A DNA stretch of 17,735 nucleotides. Origin: Rhodobiaceae bacterium. GTDB lineage: Bacteria > Pseudomonadota > Alphaproteobacteria > Parvibaculales > Parvibaculaceae. The stretch covers positions 1-17,735 of the forward strand of contig DAIEIL010000035.1 of assembly GCA_027352645.1 (NCBI GenBank), in the 5' to 3' direction. Shown piece after piece: positions 7,529-14,955 of the stretch (position 1 is the first letter of the stretch; every line of letters starts with the position of its first letter). Made by a program: the position numbers and the translations under genes. The notes beneath the pieces were generated by a model that saw only the letters and a program-made list of their open reading frames with translations, searched no databases and was not told where the DNA came from.

Positions 7529-8464
7529 TCAGCCGAAGTTGCGGGCTTGGGCGTAGCCGCCCATCCGCTGCGAGATGGCGAAGAATTCCTCGACCATGCC
7601 GTCGATGATCTCCTTCACCGGTTTCACCTCATGGATGAGGCCGACGGACTGGCCGGCAAGCGCAGGCGCCGCCTCCATATTGCCGCCGAAATAGACATCC
7701 ATGATGTTCTTCAGAATGTCGGGCGGCATGCGGCCTTCTTCATGGATCGGGTCGAGCACCTTCGCCTTCAGCGCGCGAATGCAGGGCGTCGCCTTCTTGT
7801 TGAGGACGTAGGTTCCCGTTTCCTTCGAGTCGATGATCTTCTGCTTGTAGTTCTGGTGGACGGGGCTTTCGGCGGCGCTGACGAAGCGCGTGCCCATCTG
7901 CACCGCTTCCGCGCCCAGCGCAAAGGCGGCCGCCATGCCGCGTCCATCCGCGATACCGCCCGCCGCGATCAGCGGCACGTCGACAGCGGCGCGGATCGCC
8001 TGCAGCAGCACCAGCGTGGAGACTTCCTCTGGATTCTTGAAGCCGCCGCCTTCCGCACCTTCGACGACGAGCCCGTCAATGCCCGCTTCGGCGCATTTCA
8101 CCGCCGCGTCGAGCGTCGGCACGGCGTGATAGACGGTGATGCCAGCATCCTTCAGCGGCGCGATGAACTTCGCGGGGCTTCCCGCCGAAGTCGTGACGAA
8201 TTTCACGCCCGAATTGCAGACGAATTTCAGCATCGCGTCGTCGCGCAGGAACATGATCGGCAGGTTGACGCCGAAAGGAAGGCCAAGCTCGATCATCTTC
8301 ATGATCTCGGCCTTGCAGTTTTCCGTTTCGCCTGACGACGTTTCGATTATCCCGATGCCGCCCGCCTTCGAGACGGCGGAGGCGAGCGGATAGCGGGCGA
8401 TCCAGCCCATCGGCGCCTGGACGATTGGATATTTGGCGCCCGTATGGGCAAGCACGCGGTTCAT
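7529..8464 (-). CDS. Nitronate monooxygenase-like FMN flavoprotein
   Basis: The protein has 311 residues with the TIM-barrel motifs of the nitronate monooxygenase / 2-nitropropane dioxygenase family: QAPM at 16-19, FGVNLP at 64-69, VVEGAEGGGF at 133-142, AAGGIADGRG at 167-176 for FMN phosphate binding, and GAEAVQMGTRFV at 184-195. Known members oxidise alkyl nitronates; related groups are NAD(P)H:quinone reductases and the FabK enoyl-ACP reductase. In many members the third motif ends in GGH, with a histidine near the flavin; here that position is F142. The catalytic histidine may therefore be missing and the substrate different. The start at 8464 follows a good GGGAGGA site. It appears to be a single-gene unit ending in its own hairpin. 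Confidence 0.85.
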   Translation of the reverse strand: MNRVLAHTGAKYPIVQAPMGWIARYPLASAVSKAGGIGIIETSSGETENCKAEIMKMIELGLPFGVNLPIMFLRDDAMLKFVCNSGVKFVTTSAGSPAKFIAPLKDAGITVYHAVPTLDAAVKCAEAGIDGLVVEGAEGGGFKNPEEVSTLVLLQAIRAAVDVPLIAAGGIADGRGMAAAFALGAEAVQMGTRFVSAAESPVHQNYKQKIIDSKETGTYVLNKKATPCIRALKAKVLDPIHEEGRMPPDILKNIMDVYFGGNMEAAPALAGQSVGLIHEVKPVKEIIDGMVEEFFAISQRMGGYAQARNFG

Positions 8465-8550
8465 GACAGTCCTCCCGTTTCATTCTTGATGGCTTTGAAC
8501 GCGAGTAAGCCCGCTCGCGCGGCATCGCGCAATGGGAGGCAGTGTGGCAC

Positions 8551-8587
8551 CTAAAGAAAAAGCGCGGGACCATTGCGATCCCGCGCT
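8551..8587 (-). terminator. Intrinsic terminator of the histone-like gene
   Basis: A perfect 9-bp stem, AGCGCGGGA (8561-8569) with TCCCGCGCT (8579-8587), is followed on the minus strand by TTTTTCTTTAG. It lies 23 bases past the stop of the minus-strand gene at 8611, a strong rho-independent terminator. Confidence 0.9.
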
Positions 8588-8610
8588 CATATCTCGCCAT
8601 TCGAGGCGCC

Positions 8611-9099
8611 TTACTTGAAGTGCCCGTAAGCTTTGACCACCGCCTCGGCCAGCTCTTTATAAGCGCCTTCGACGCCGATCTTGATCTCGTCGAAGGCACT
8701 TTCGCCCTGCCCCGCGAGCACCTTGAACCGCTGCTGGAGCTTGCCCCGGTCGGTCTTGAGCTGAGCCAGCAAGCTCCGATAGCGCTTTTCGGCGGCCTTG
8801 AGCGCCCTCTTCGCCTCGCGCTCGGCCTTGTCGATGTCGCGCGAGATCGTCTTGACCTGAGCTTCGAGCGCCTTCTTGGCCTTGGCCTGTTCGGGCGAAA
8901 GCTTCGCGGTCTTTGCCGCCGTCTTGCGCGGCTTTGCCGGTGCCGCCGCCTTGGCCCCGGTCGCGGTCTTCGCCTTTGCAGGCGCGCGCTTCGCCACTTT
9001 CTTCACTGGCCGGGCCTCCGTCGGCCCCGCGCCCGCGGCGGCACGTGCGGCCGCGCTGCGTGGCGCCTTGCGTGCAGTCGTCTTTCGTCTCTCCGCCAT
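8611..9099 (-). CDS. Histone H1-like basic protein with C-terminal coiled coil, function unknown
   Basis: The protein has 162 residues. The first 67 or so are almost only Ala, Lys, Arg and Pro (for example KTATGAKAAAPAKPRKTAAK), a low-complexity tail like those of bacterial histone H1-like proteins and the DNA-binding tail of PHA-granule protein PhaF. Residues 68-128 are rich in K/E/A heptads and predict a long charged helix or coiled coil. The end (AFDEIKIGVEGAYKELAEAV, then VKAYGHFK) looks like an amphipathic phasin-type helix. DNA binding by the basic tail is a reasonable inference; a role in nucleoid compaction or granule segregation is possible but not shown. I chose the ATG at 9099 because GGGG stands 6 bases upstream; ATG 9105 is an alternative. 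It has a strong terminator of its own. Confidence 0.75.
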   Translation of the reverse strand: MAERRKTTARKAPRSAAARAAAGAGPTEARPVKKVAKRAPAKAKTATGAKAAAPAKPRKTAAKTAKLSPEQAKAKKALEAQVKTISRDIDKAEREAKRALKAAEKRYRSLLAQLKTDRGKLQQRFKVLAGQGESAFDEIKIGVEGAYKELAEAVVKAYGHFK

Positions 9100-9209
9100 G
9101 ATCATCCCCGATGAAGATTTGGCGCCGAACGTCCCGTGCCGATCGGCAAGACGGAAAGAGTGCCGACAATGCATGGATCAATCAAGCGAAGGCTTGTCGC
9201 GCCCTCGCC

Positions 9210-10223
9210 TCAACCGGCGGCGAGATAGTCCAGGCAACCCGCTTCGCGCAGCGCCGGAGCGATCCGCTCGCGCGCGGGCTCGCTCAGAGCGCGGAAGCGC
9301 GTGCGCAACTCCGCAAGACATTTCGCCTGATATTTGAACGCGCCCTGTTCATAAGTCATGCCGAGCGCAACAAAGGAGAAGGTCTCCGCGCCCTTCTTCA
9401 AAGCCGCCTCGTTGGCGACGAGGAAGGGGAAATAGACTTCGCCCGCCATGCCAAGAAGCCCTTTCACCGCCGACGAAAGCGGCGCCGCCGGATCGCGCCA
9501 CTCGCCTTCGACGCCCGACGCATCGTCAAGCTGCGCCAGCCAGCGGAATGTGTAGGGCGCGGTTTCGCGCATGAGATCGGCAGGCGTCGGATCGACCGCG
9601 AGCTGCGAGAGCTGGCCCATCCAGCTGAAATCGGCCAGCGAAGGCCGGGAGCCGAAGAGATAGGGCTCTTCCGTCACATGAGCTTCGAGCAGGGCGAGCA
9701 CACGCCGCGCCGTTTCCTCGATCAGCGACTGGTTCGCCGCCGTGCAGCCCACAAGCGCCATGCGCCCGATCTGCCGCGCAGCGAACTGAGCCGCATGCGC
9801 CTTGATCGAAGAATGGCCACGCCCGGCGAGCCTGTCGAAAGCGAGCCATTCAGACATCTGCTTCTGGTCGCGCTCGCGGAACCAGCGATAATGGAACATC
9901 ATCTTGGTGCCCCACTCATCGGCCATGTCCTCGAGCAGAAAGGCCAGAAAGGCCTGCCCCTCGTCGTCGGGCACGATCGAGCGCTGACCGGGATGGGCCC
10001 TCTCGAGGTCGAAAATCATCGGCGTCGAGTCATTGCGCAGCGAACCGTCCGGAAACTGAATGATCGGGATGACAGCGGGCTTCACATTGGCAATTTCGTA
10101 AGCGTTTCTGTCGTTCAATTGCACCCAGACATGCGGAAGCCGCCTGTAACGCAGGACGGCCCGCATTTTCATGGAATAGGGTGAGCCGAGCCCCCCGAGA
10201 ATCCGATAGGTGCCACTGTTCAT
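9210..10223 (-). CDS. Glutathione S-transferase family protein, long form
   Basis: The protein has 337 residues, against about 200-230 for typical GSTs. The N-terminal 85 residues form a thioredoxin-fold GST domain: GSPYSMKMRAVLRYR (13-27) is the first helix, with S14-P15-Y16-S17 where other classes have a catalytic Ser, Tyr or Cys; VIPIIQFPDGS and NDSTPMI match the cis-proline strand and the glutathione-contact segment. The rest is helical, with EEPYLFGSRPSLADFSWMGQL as the typical C-terminal-domain N-capping motif near 190-210. About 110 further residues follow, of unclear function. Substrate unknown. The start at 10223 is set by GGAGGAG about 8 bases upstream; an in-frame ATG at 10241 lacks this. 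It reads toward the histone-like gene with a 110-base gap. Confidence 0.82.
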   Translation of the reverse strand: MNSGTYRILGGLGSPYSMKMRAVLRYRRLPHVWVQLNDRNAYEIANVKPAVIPIIQFPDGSLRNDSTPMIFDLERAHPGQRSIVPDDEGQAFLAFLLEDMADEWGTKMMFHYRWFRERDQKQMSEWLAFDRLAGRGHSSIKAHAAQFAARQIGRMALVGCTAANQSLIEETARRVLALLEAHVTEEPYLFGSRPSLADFSWMGQLSQLAVDPTPADLMRETAPYTFRWLAQLDDASGVEGEWRDPAAPLSSAVKGLLGMAGEVYFPFLVANEAALKKGAETFSFVALGMTYEQGAFKYQAKCLAELRTRFRALSEPARERIAPALREAGCLDYLAAG

Positions 10224-10291
10224 GATACTTCTCCTCCCCAATTCCTGCGGGCGCTGCGGCAGGCGCGCTCCGCTTAATGGGAAACATTAAC

Positions 10292-11164
10292 ATGACTTCA
10301 GGACGCCTGACGAGTGGCAGCGAACGGACGGTCATGCTCATCCACGGCATGTGGAGCCGCCCCGATGTCTGGACGAATTTCCGGCTCTATTTCGAGCATC
10401 GGGGTTATCGCGTGCTGACGCCCGCCCTGCGCCACCGCAGCGCCGGGTCAGGCGGCGACGTTCACCCCGACCTCGGCTCGACAAGCCTGCGCGATTACGC
10501 CGACGACCTCGAAGCCGAGATTCTCCAGCTCGACGAACCCCCCTTCGTCATCGGTCATTCGATGGGTGGCCTGCTGGCGCAGATGCTCGCCGCGCGCGGC
10601 CTCCTCCGCGCGGGCGTCCTGCTCGCCTCCGCGCATTGCGGCCCTCTCGTCGCGGTCAATTCTCATGTCGCGCGCATCTTCGCCGGCACCATGCTCCGGC
10701 GCCGCTTCTGGACGAAGCCTCAGCTCCCCTCTTACAAGACGATGCGCTGGGGCGTTCTCAACGGATGCTCCGAAGAAGACGCGAGAGATCTCTACGCGCG
10801 GCTCGTTCCGGAGTCGGGCCGCTCTCTGGCCGAAATCGCCTTCAACTATCTCGATCGGCACCACAGCTCGCTCGTTCGGCGTGAACAGGTGAACTGCCCG
10901 CTCCTCTTCCTCACCGGGCGGCACGACCGCATCACCGCGCCCGGTCTTGCACGGCGCAACGCGGAATATATCGGTCCGATGGCCCGCTTCGAACTGCTGC
11001 CGGGCCATGCCCATTGGCTTCCGGGCGAGGATGGCTGGCAGAGGATCGCCGAACGCGCCGCGCTTTACCTCGAACACGAGGCCGCGCACATCGCCACCGA
11101 GGCTCAAACGAAAGCGGGCGCTCTTTCGAGAGCGCCCGCTCGCTGGTGGCCGCTGCCGGCCTGA
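10292..11164 (+). CDS. Alpha/beta hydrolase
   Basis: The protein has 290 residues with an alpha/beta hydrolase fold. The oxyanion-hole segment LIHGMW comes first, followed by the nucleophile elbow GHSMGG with S90, then D212 (GRHDRI) and H239 or H241 (PGHAHWL) to complete the triad. No motif narrows the substrate; an esterase or lipase-like role is possible. I prefer the ATG at 10292, with GGGA 9 bases upstream; ATG 10277 is an alternative five codons longer. Its last 17 or so codons contain a perfect 12-bp inverted repeat that serves better as the terminator of the opposing gene, so the tail (KAGALSRAPARWWPLPA) is likely not part of the fold. Its stop abuts the stop of the opposing gene with no spacer. 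Confidence 0.87.
   Translation: MTSGRLTSGSERTVMLIHGMWSRPDVWTNFRLYFEHRGYRVLTPALRHRSAGSGGDVHPDLGSTSLRDYADDLEAEILQLDEPPFVIGHSMGGLLAQMLAARGLLRAGVLLASAHCGPLVAVNSHVARIFAGTMLRRRFWTKPQLPSYKTMRWGVLNGCSEEDARDLYARLVPESGRSLAEIAFNYLDRHHSSLVRREQVNCPLLFLTGRHDRITAPGLARRNAEYIGPMARFELLPGHAHWLPGEDGWQRIAERAALYLEHEAAHIATEAQTKAGALSRAPARWWPLPA
11103..11140 (-). terminator. 12-bp hairpin inside the hydrolase ORF, likely terminator of the convergent amidohydrolase gene
   Basis: AGCGGGCGCTCT (11113-11124) and AGAGCGCCCGCT (11129-11140) pair perfectly around TTCG on the plus strand (CGAA on the minus strand). On the minus strand the stem is followed by TTCGTTTGAG, a weak U-rich tail, 25 bases past the amidohydrolase stop. 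On the plus strand it is followed by CGCTGG, with no U-tract. It therefore most likely ends the minus-strand transcript, while lying inside the plus-strand coding frame. Confidence 0.6.
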
Positions 11165-12901
11165 TTATTCCGCAGCGCGCGAAACGGGAGCAGGCCTGTG
11201 CCCGCGCACGAGCCTGCCCGGCAGCGCGCCCGTGTGCTCGCCGTTGCGATAGATGATCTCGCCCGAGCAGATCGTCGCAACATAGCCGTCCGCTTCCTGC
11301 ATCAGGCGCCGCGCGCCGGAGGGCAGGTCGTAGACCATGTGCGGCGGACGCAGTTGCAGCCGCTCGAAGTCGATCACATTGATGTCCGCCTTCATGCCCG
11401 GCGCGATAAGACCACGATCGAGAAGGCCAACGGCCTCCGCCGTGTCGCGCGTCTGGCTCTTCACCACGAAGGGAAGATCGAGCCTTTCGCCCCGCGTCCG
11501 GTCCCGGCACCAATGCGTCAGCATATAGGTCGGCACGCTCACATCGCAGATCGCGCCGACATGCGCGCCGCCATCGCTCAGGCCGAACAGGGTGTTTGGG
11601 CTCCGCATCATGGTCAGCGTGTTGTCGAGGTTGAACTCGAAATAATTATGCAGCGGGAAGAAGAGGAAACCCGTGCCGCCATTCGCCGTCAGAATGTCGT
11701 AGACGATTGCGTCGGGATTCTCACCCGTCGCCTTCGCCCGCGCGGCGATGCTCTCTTCCGGCGCCGGTTCGTAATTCGGCGGATCGCCGAGATCGAACAT
11801 CTTGTGATAGGCGCCCGCGAGCGAATTGACGAAGGGGTGCCCCGCTTCCGGTGCCTCGGCCAGAAGCTTCTCGCGGAATACGGGCTCCAGCATGATCGCC
11901 ACGCGCTCGGCGAGCGGCAGATGCGCGATCTTCTGATAGGAAGGCCGCGTGACGAAGGGATGGACCGAGCCCTGAAGCCCGAGCATCAGCCCCACCGGCC
12001 GCCCCTGCACCTGCGCCTTGATCGGAAGACCAGCATCGGCCGCCTTGTCGAGACGCGCCATCAGATCGCGCCACTGGTTCGGGATCACATCGGCCTGGAC
12101 CATCGAAAAGCTCAAGGGACGGCCGGACACCTCAACCAGCTTTTCGACGAGGTCGAACTCATGATCGAACTCGCGGAAATCCGACACCCATTGCAACACG
12201 CCCGCACCCGCTTCGCGCAGACCTTCGGCAATGGCGATCATTTCCGCATCCGCCGCGCCGACCGTTGGCGTCAGGTCGCCATCGGCCGTCCGGTGCACCA
12301 TGGTGCGCGTGGTCGAGAAGCCGATGGCGCCGGCCTTGATCGCCTCACGTGTCAGCCGCTTCATCTCGGCAATTTCCGTCTCCGTCGCAGGCTCGCGCTT
12401 CGCGCCGCGCTCGCCCATCACATAGACGCGCAACGCGCCATGCGGCACCTGCGTCACCACGTCGATGTCATGCGGCACTTTCTCGATCGCATCGAGATAA
12501 TCTGCAAAGCTCTCCCACTCCCATGAGAGTCCCTCATGAAGCGCCGCGCCGGGAATATCCTCGACGCCTTCCATGAGCCGGATGAGCGTGTCGTGATCGG
12601 TCTTGCGCACCGGCGCGAAGCCGACGCCGCAATTGCCCATGATGACCGTCGTCGAGCCGTGAATGGATGAAGGCGTCATCCGGTTGTCCCAGGTAACCTG
12701 CCCATCATAATGGGTATGGATGTCGACCCAGCCGGGTGTGACGAGGAGGCCCTTCGCGTCGATTTCCTCCCTGCCTTGCGCAGAGACGTTACCCACCTCG
12801 ACGATCACGCCCTTGTCGATGGCGATATCGGCGCCGCGCGGCGCGCCTCCCGTCCCGTCGACAACCGTTCCGCCACGGATAACCAGATCGACCTGGCTCA
12901 T
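11165..12901 (-). CDS. N-acyl-D-amino-acid deacylase-like amidohydrolase
   Basis: The protein has 578 residues of the amidohydrolase (Amidohydro_3 / D-aminoacylase) family. The metal-binding HxH is in GWVDIHTHYDGQ (H62, H64, D66); NCGVGF at 90-95 carries C91, a position that is a metal ligand in D-aminoacylases; and SDGGAHV near residue 450 supplies the catalytic aspartate. The family hydrolyses N-acyl-D-amino acids, dihydropyrimidine-like rings or related amides. The length (family enzymes often about 480-580) and motifs fit the deacylase group best, but the substrate is not proven. The start at 12901 follows GGGAGGAAGG. It appears to be a single-gene unit and ends back-to-back with the convergent hydrolase. 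Confidence 0.85.
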   Translation of the reverse strand: MSQVDLVIRGGTVVDGTGGAPRGADIAIDKGVIVEVGNVSAQGREEIDAKGLLVTPGWVDIHTHYDGQVTWDNRMTPSSIHGSTTVIMGNCGVGFAPVRKTDHDTLIRLMEGVEDIPGAALHEGLSWEWESFADYLDAIEKVPHDIDVVTQVPHGALRVYVMGERGAKREPATETEIAEMKRLTREAIKAGAIGFSTTRTMVHRTADGDLTPTVGAADAEMIAIAEGLREAGAGVLQWVSDFREFDHEFDLVEKLVEVSGRPLSFSMVQADVIPNQWRDLMARLDKAADAGLPIKAQVQGRPVGLMLGLQGSVHPFVTRPSYQKIAHLPLAERVAIMLEPVFREKLLAEAPEAGHPFVNSLAGAYHKMFDLGDPPNYEPAPEESIAARAKATGENPDAIVYDILTANGGTGFLFFPLHNYFEFNLDNTLTMMRSPNTLFGLSDGGAHVGAICDVSVPTYMLTHWCRDRTRGERLDLPFVVKSQTRDTAEAVGLLDRGLIAPGMKADINVIDFERLQLRPPHMVYDLPSGARRLMQEADGYVATICSGEIIYRNGEHTGALPGRLVRGHRPAPVSRAAE

Positions 12902-13003
12902 GCCTTCCTCCCAAAATTCCTGATGCGCGTTTCTGATGTCTCGTTGCGTCCAGTCTAACGCTCAGGGCCCACGCCGCAAGAAAGCGACGCCGGGCGACGC
13001 CGG

Positions 13004-13030
13004 TTAACCACCATTCGTTAAACTTATACT
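13004..13030 (+). promoter_or_regulatory. Candidate promoter of the pentapeptide-repeat gene
   Basis: TATACT (13025-13030) is a one-mismatch -10 box. TTAACC (13004-13009) is a possible -35 at a short 15-base spacing. The AT-rich stretch between 13004 and 13050 stands out from the GC-rich surroundings. By eye only. Confidence 0.3.
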
Positions 13031-13055
13031 AAAACTGAAACGCGAATTTCACCTG

Positions 13056-13077
13056 CCCTTAAGGGGCGGCCCCTTAA
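13056..13077. promoter_or_regulatory. Palindromic operator candidate upstream of the pentapeptide-repeat gene
   Basis: TTAAGGGGC-G-GCCCCTTAA (13059-13077) is a perfect inverted repeat with one central base, preceded by an overlapping palindrome CCCTTAAGGG (13056-13065). CCCTTAA thus occurs twice in the same sense, 16 bases apart. It lies 38 bases before the pentapeptide gene and just past the candidate -10 box, the position of a repressor site. There is no U-tract, so a terminator is unlikely. Confidence 0.45.
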
Positions 13078-13115
13078 CAGAAGAAAGCCCCAGTCAGTCA
13101 GCGTTACGGTCCCAG

Positions 13116-14234
13116 ATGTCCACCAAGCCTCCCGGCATACAGCCCCAGACCAATGTTGGAAGCGCCAGCGGCAGCAGGCCGAAGGACGCCAGAGCGGCGG
13201 ATGGCGGAGCGCAGGGCCCCAAGATCGTCGAGGGCAAGCGCATCCCGCAGGAGTTGCTCGCGCGGATCGAGGAACTTCACCGGCGTTATCTGCTCCGCAA
13301 GCCCAATGGCTGGCGCGCCCATCTTCGCGATTGCGACCTCAGCGGCCTCGACTTGCGCAACCTCAATTTCTGCGAGGCGCAATTCGTCTCCTGCAATTTC
13401 GCCAATGCCGATCTGGAAGACGCAAAATTCTCCCGCGCCGATCTCTTCAGCGCCAATTTCGACCACGCCAATCTGACCCGCACGAATTTTGACGGCGCCG
13501 ATCTGCGCGGCGCGCAGTTCGAAGGGGCAGAACTCAACGCCGCGACGCTCGACGGCGCCAATCTCGGCCTCGGCGTCGTCTTCAAGCATGGCGCGGACAG
13601 CAGCATTCGCCAGAGCGTGTCGAGTTTCAAAAGCGCGAATTTGCGCGGCACCAATCTGTCCGGCGCAAAGCTCTCCGGCGCGAGCTTTGAAGGCGCGGCG
13701 CTCGACCGCGTCAACCTGAAGGGCGCCGATCTCCGCGACACGAAATTCGCCGGCGCAAAGCTCGTCGACGTACTGCTCGCCGCGGCCAATCTCGACGACG
13801 CGGATCTGCGCGAAGCGATCATGGACGAAGACACCTTCAAGCGCACTGAACTCTCGGGCGCGCGGCGAACCCGCCGGGCCCCGGCGCCCGAACGGCTCGA
13901 AGAAATCCTCGCCGCCCATATTCTGTGGATTCACTCCGACCGTCGCGAAGGCATTCGCGCCGACTTCACGGACACCTTTCTTGGCGGCTGCAATCTCGCG
14001 GGCCGTATCCTCGCCGGCGCGAAATTCGAACGCGCGATCCTCACCGACGCCAATCTCCAGGGTGCCATCCTCGCCGCCGCAAATCTCCGCGGCGCGGTGT
14101 TGACCGGCGCAAACCTCTCCCGCGCCGACCTCCGCGGCGCGGACCTCCGCGACGCGGACCTCAGCGGCGCAAAGCAGGACCGCGTTCTCACCGGCAATCT
14201 CGACGGCACCTCACTCGCGACGCGGCGTGCCTAG
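13116..14234 (+). CDS. Pentapeptide-repeat protein
   Basis: The protein has 372 residues. After a low-complexity, probably disordered N-terminus (1-37) and a charged helix (about 41-62), repeats of the A(D/N)LxX type begin near residue 67 (AHLRDCDLSGLDLRNLNF) and form three blocks: about 67-152, 173-247 and 279-355. They should fold into right-handed quadrilateral beta-helices. The 153-172 and 248-278 breaks interrupt the coil; the second holds LEEILAAHILWIHSDRREG, a linker type also seen in other pentapeptide proteins. There is no signal peptide or transmembrane segment, so a cytoplasmic location is expected. Some family members mimic DNA and protect gyrase (Qnr/MfpA), but nothing here shows that. 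The start has only a weak ribosome site, and the operator-like palindrome suggests regulation. Confidence 0.9.
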   Translation: MSTKPPGIQPQTNVGSASGSRPKDARAADGGAQGPKIVEGKRIPQELLARIEELHRRYLLRKPNGWRAHLRDCDLSGLDLRNLNFCEAQFVSCNFANADLEDAKFSRADLFSANFDHANLTRTNFDGADLRGAQFEGAELNAATLDGANLGLGVVFKHGADSSIRQSVSSFKSANLRGTNLSGAKLSGASFEGAALDRVNLKGADLRDTKFAGAKLVDVLLAAANLDDADLREAIMDEDTFKRTELSGARRTRRAPAPERLEEILAAHILWIHSDRREGIRADFTDTFLGGCNLAGRILAGAKFERAILTDANLQGAILAAANLRGAVLTGANLSRADLRGADLRDADLSGAKQDRVLTGNLDGTSLATRRA

Positions 14235-14242
14235 AGTTTGGA

Positions 14243-14264
14243 AGAAAAAAAGTTCCGAAACCTA
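14243..14264 (-). terminator. Weak candidate terminator of the PD-(D/E)xK-like orphan
   Basis: On the minus strand AGGTT-TCGG-AACTT is followed by TTTTTCTTCC right at the stop codon. The stem is only five pairs with one G-U, but the seven-T run is striking. The convergent pentapeptide gene ends 27 bases away. Confidence 0.4.
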
Positions 14265-14918
14265 TTTGAACGTTCGTTCATCTTCCATCGATGGCTGCAA
14301 ATTTATTTGCAGGACCGGGCATCCATCAGGATGAACTGTGGTATCCGATTGCGGCTGATAGCTCAGTATAAGATATGCGCGATTTATCGATTTTGTTTTC
14401 GTCCCAGCAAGAACGACCGCAGCTCTCGCAAGAGCCTCATCAATCAGGGGCTCGTCCGTGCAGATGGCCAATATCAATTCATCATAAGCGCCGATCTGCA
14501 CCCTCAACATCTTCTGATCTTTTTTCAGCACTTTGTCATTTAGAGCCTCGGCCACCCCTGATGCGTCCCACAGCGCCCATTCGTCAACCGTTGGATCTTG
14601 GTCCATCCTTCGCTTGTGGTTTCGCTTAACAACTTTTTCGTTAACTAGCTCTGTTACCTCAATTCCGATACGTCGATTGTCGACGGTCCGCAAAAGAACG
14701 TCCGGTGGATCAGATGTGATGCTCGCCAAGTCACCAGACAAATCTTCACCTGCTGCGACCAAAAAATTGCGCAAGACCCGTGCGACTTTTCTTTCAGCCC
14801 GAGGCTTATCAATTTTCCACTCCCAGTAATCAGCGTAGCCACGACTCCTTGATCTGGCCTCTCGCATCAGGCCTACGACTTCTGACCAGTCCGGTTCATT
14901 TGGATCTTGTTCAGACAT
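14262..14918 (-). CDS. Unknown protein with PD-(D/E)xK nuclease-like motif
   Basis: The protein has 218 residues; I do not recognise a named family. The centre reads DPPDVLLRTVDNRRIGIEVTEL (residues 70-91), written here in parts: the hydrophobic strand after P-D73, a turn, then IGIEVTEL with E87-V-T89. This is the arrangement of the restriction-endonuclease-like (PD-(D/E)xK) fold, except that the lysine position is threonine. E42 in the preceding helix (PRAERKVARVL) could be the extra acidic residue of such folds. The C-terminal half has alternating hydrophobic strands (DELILAICTDE, RAYLILSYQP). GC content is visibly lower than in the flanking genes, a sign of transfer. Alternative starts lie at 14948 and 14981; I prefer 14918, 37 bases past the aldo/keto reductase stop. 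Nuclease activity is inference. Confidence 0.65.
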   Translation of the reverse strand: MSEQDPNEPDWSEVVGLMREARSRSRGYADYWEWKIDKPRAERKVARVLRNFLVAAGEDLSGDLASITSDPPDVLLRTVDNRRIGIEVTELVNEKVVKRNHKRRMDQDPTVDEWALWDASGVAEALNDKVLKKDQKMLRVQIGAYDELILAICTDEPLIDEALARAAVVLAGTKTKSINRAYLILSYQPQSDTTVHPDGCPVLQINLQPSMEDERTFK

Positions 14919-14955
14919 AAATCTGTATCCCAAATGGTTCTCGAACATTCTCTGT

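Noticed and set aside
6989..8335. A 448-codon plus-strand open frame spanning the speD leader and the nitronate monooxygenase-like gene
   Set aside because: It runs opposite a real gene and through a structured leader. Its translation is low-complexity and Arg/His-rich, and no start signal was seen.
9183..9224. Hairpins CAAGC-gaag-GCTTG and CTCGCC/GGCGAG at the end of the GST gene
   Set aside because: Short stems without a U-tract on the minus strand; not enough to call a terminator.
10277..10291. Earlier ATG for the alpha/beta hydrolase
   Set aside because: Possible, but no ribosome site precedes it, while GGGA stands 9 bases before the ATG at 10292.
11198..12526. A 442-codon plus-strand open frame opposite the amidohydrolase
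   Set aside because: Antisense shadow of a gene with intact metal-binding motifs.
13320..14200. Possible tandem DNA repeat array in the pentapeptide gene
   Set aside because: The repetition follows from the five-residue protein repeat with variable codons; it is not a CRISPR or minisatellite.
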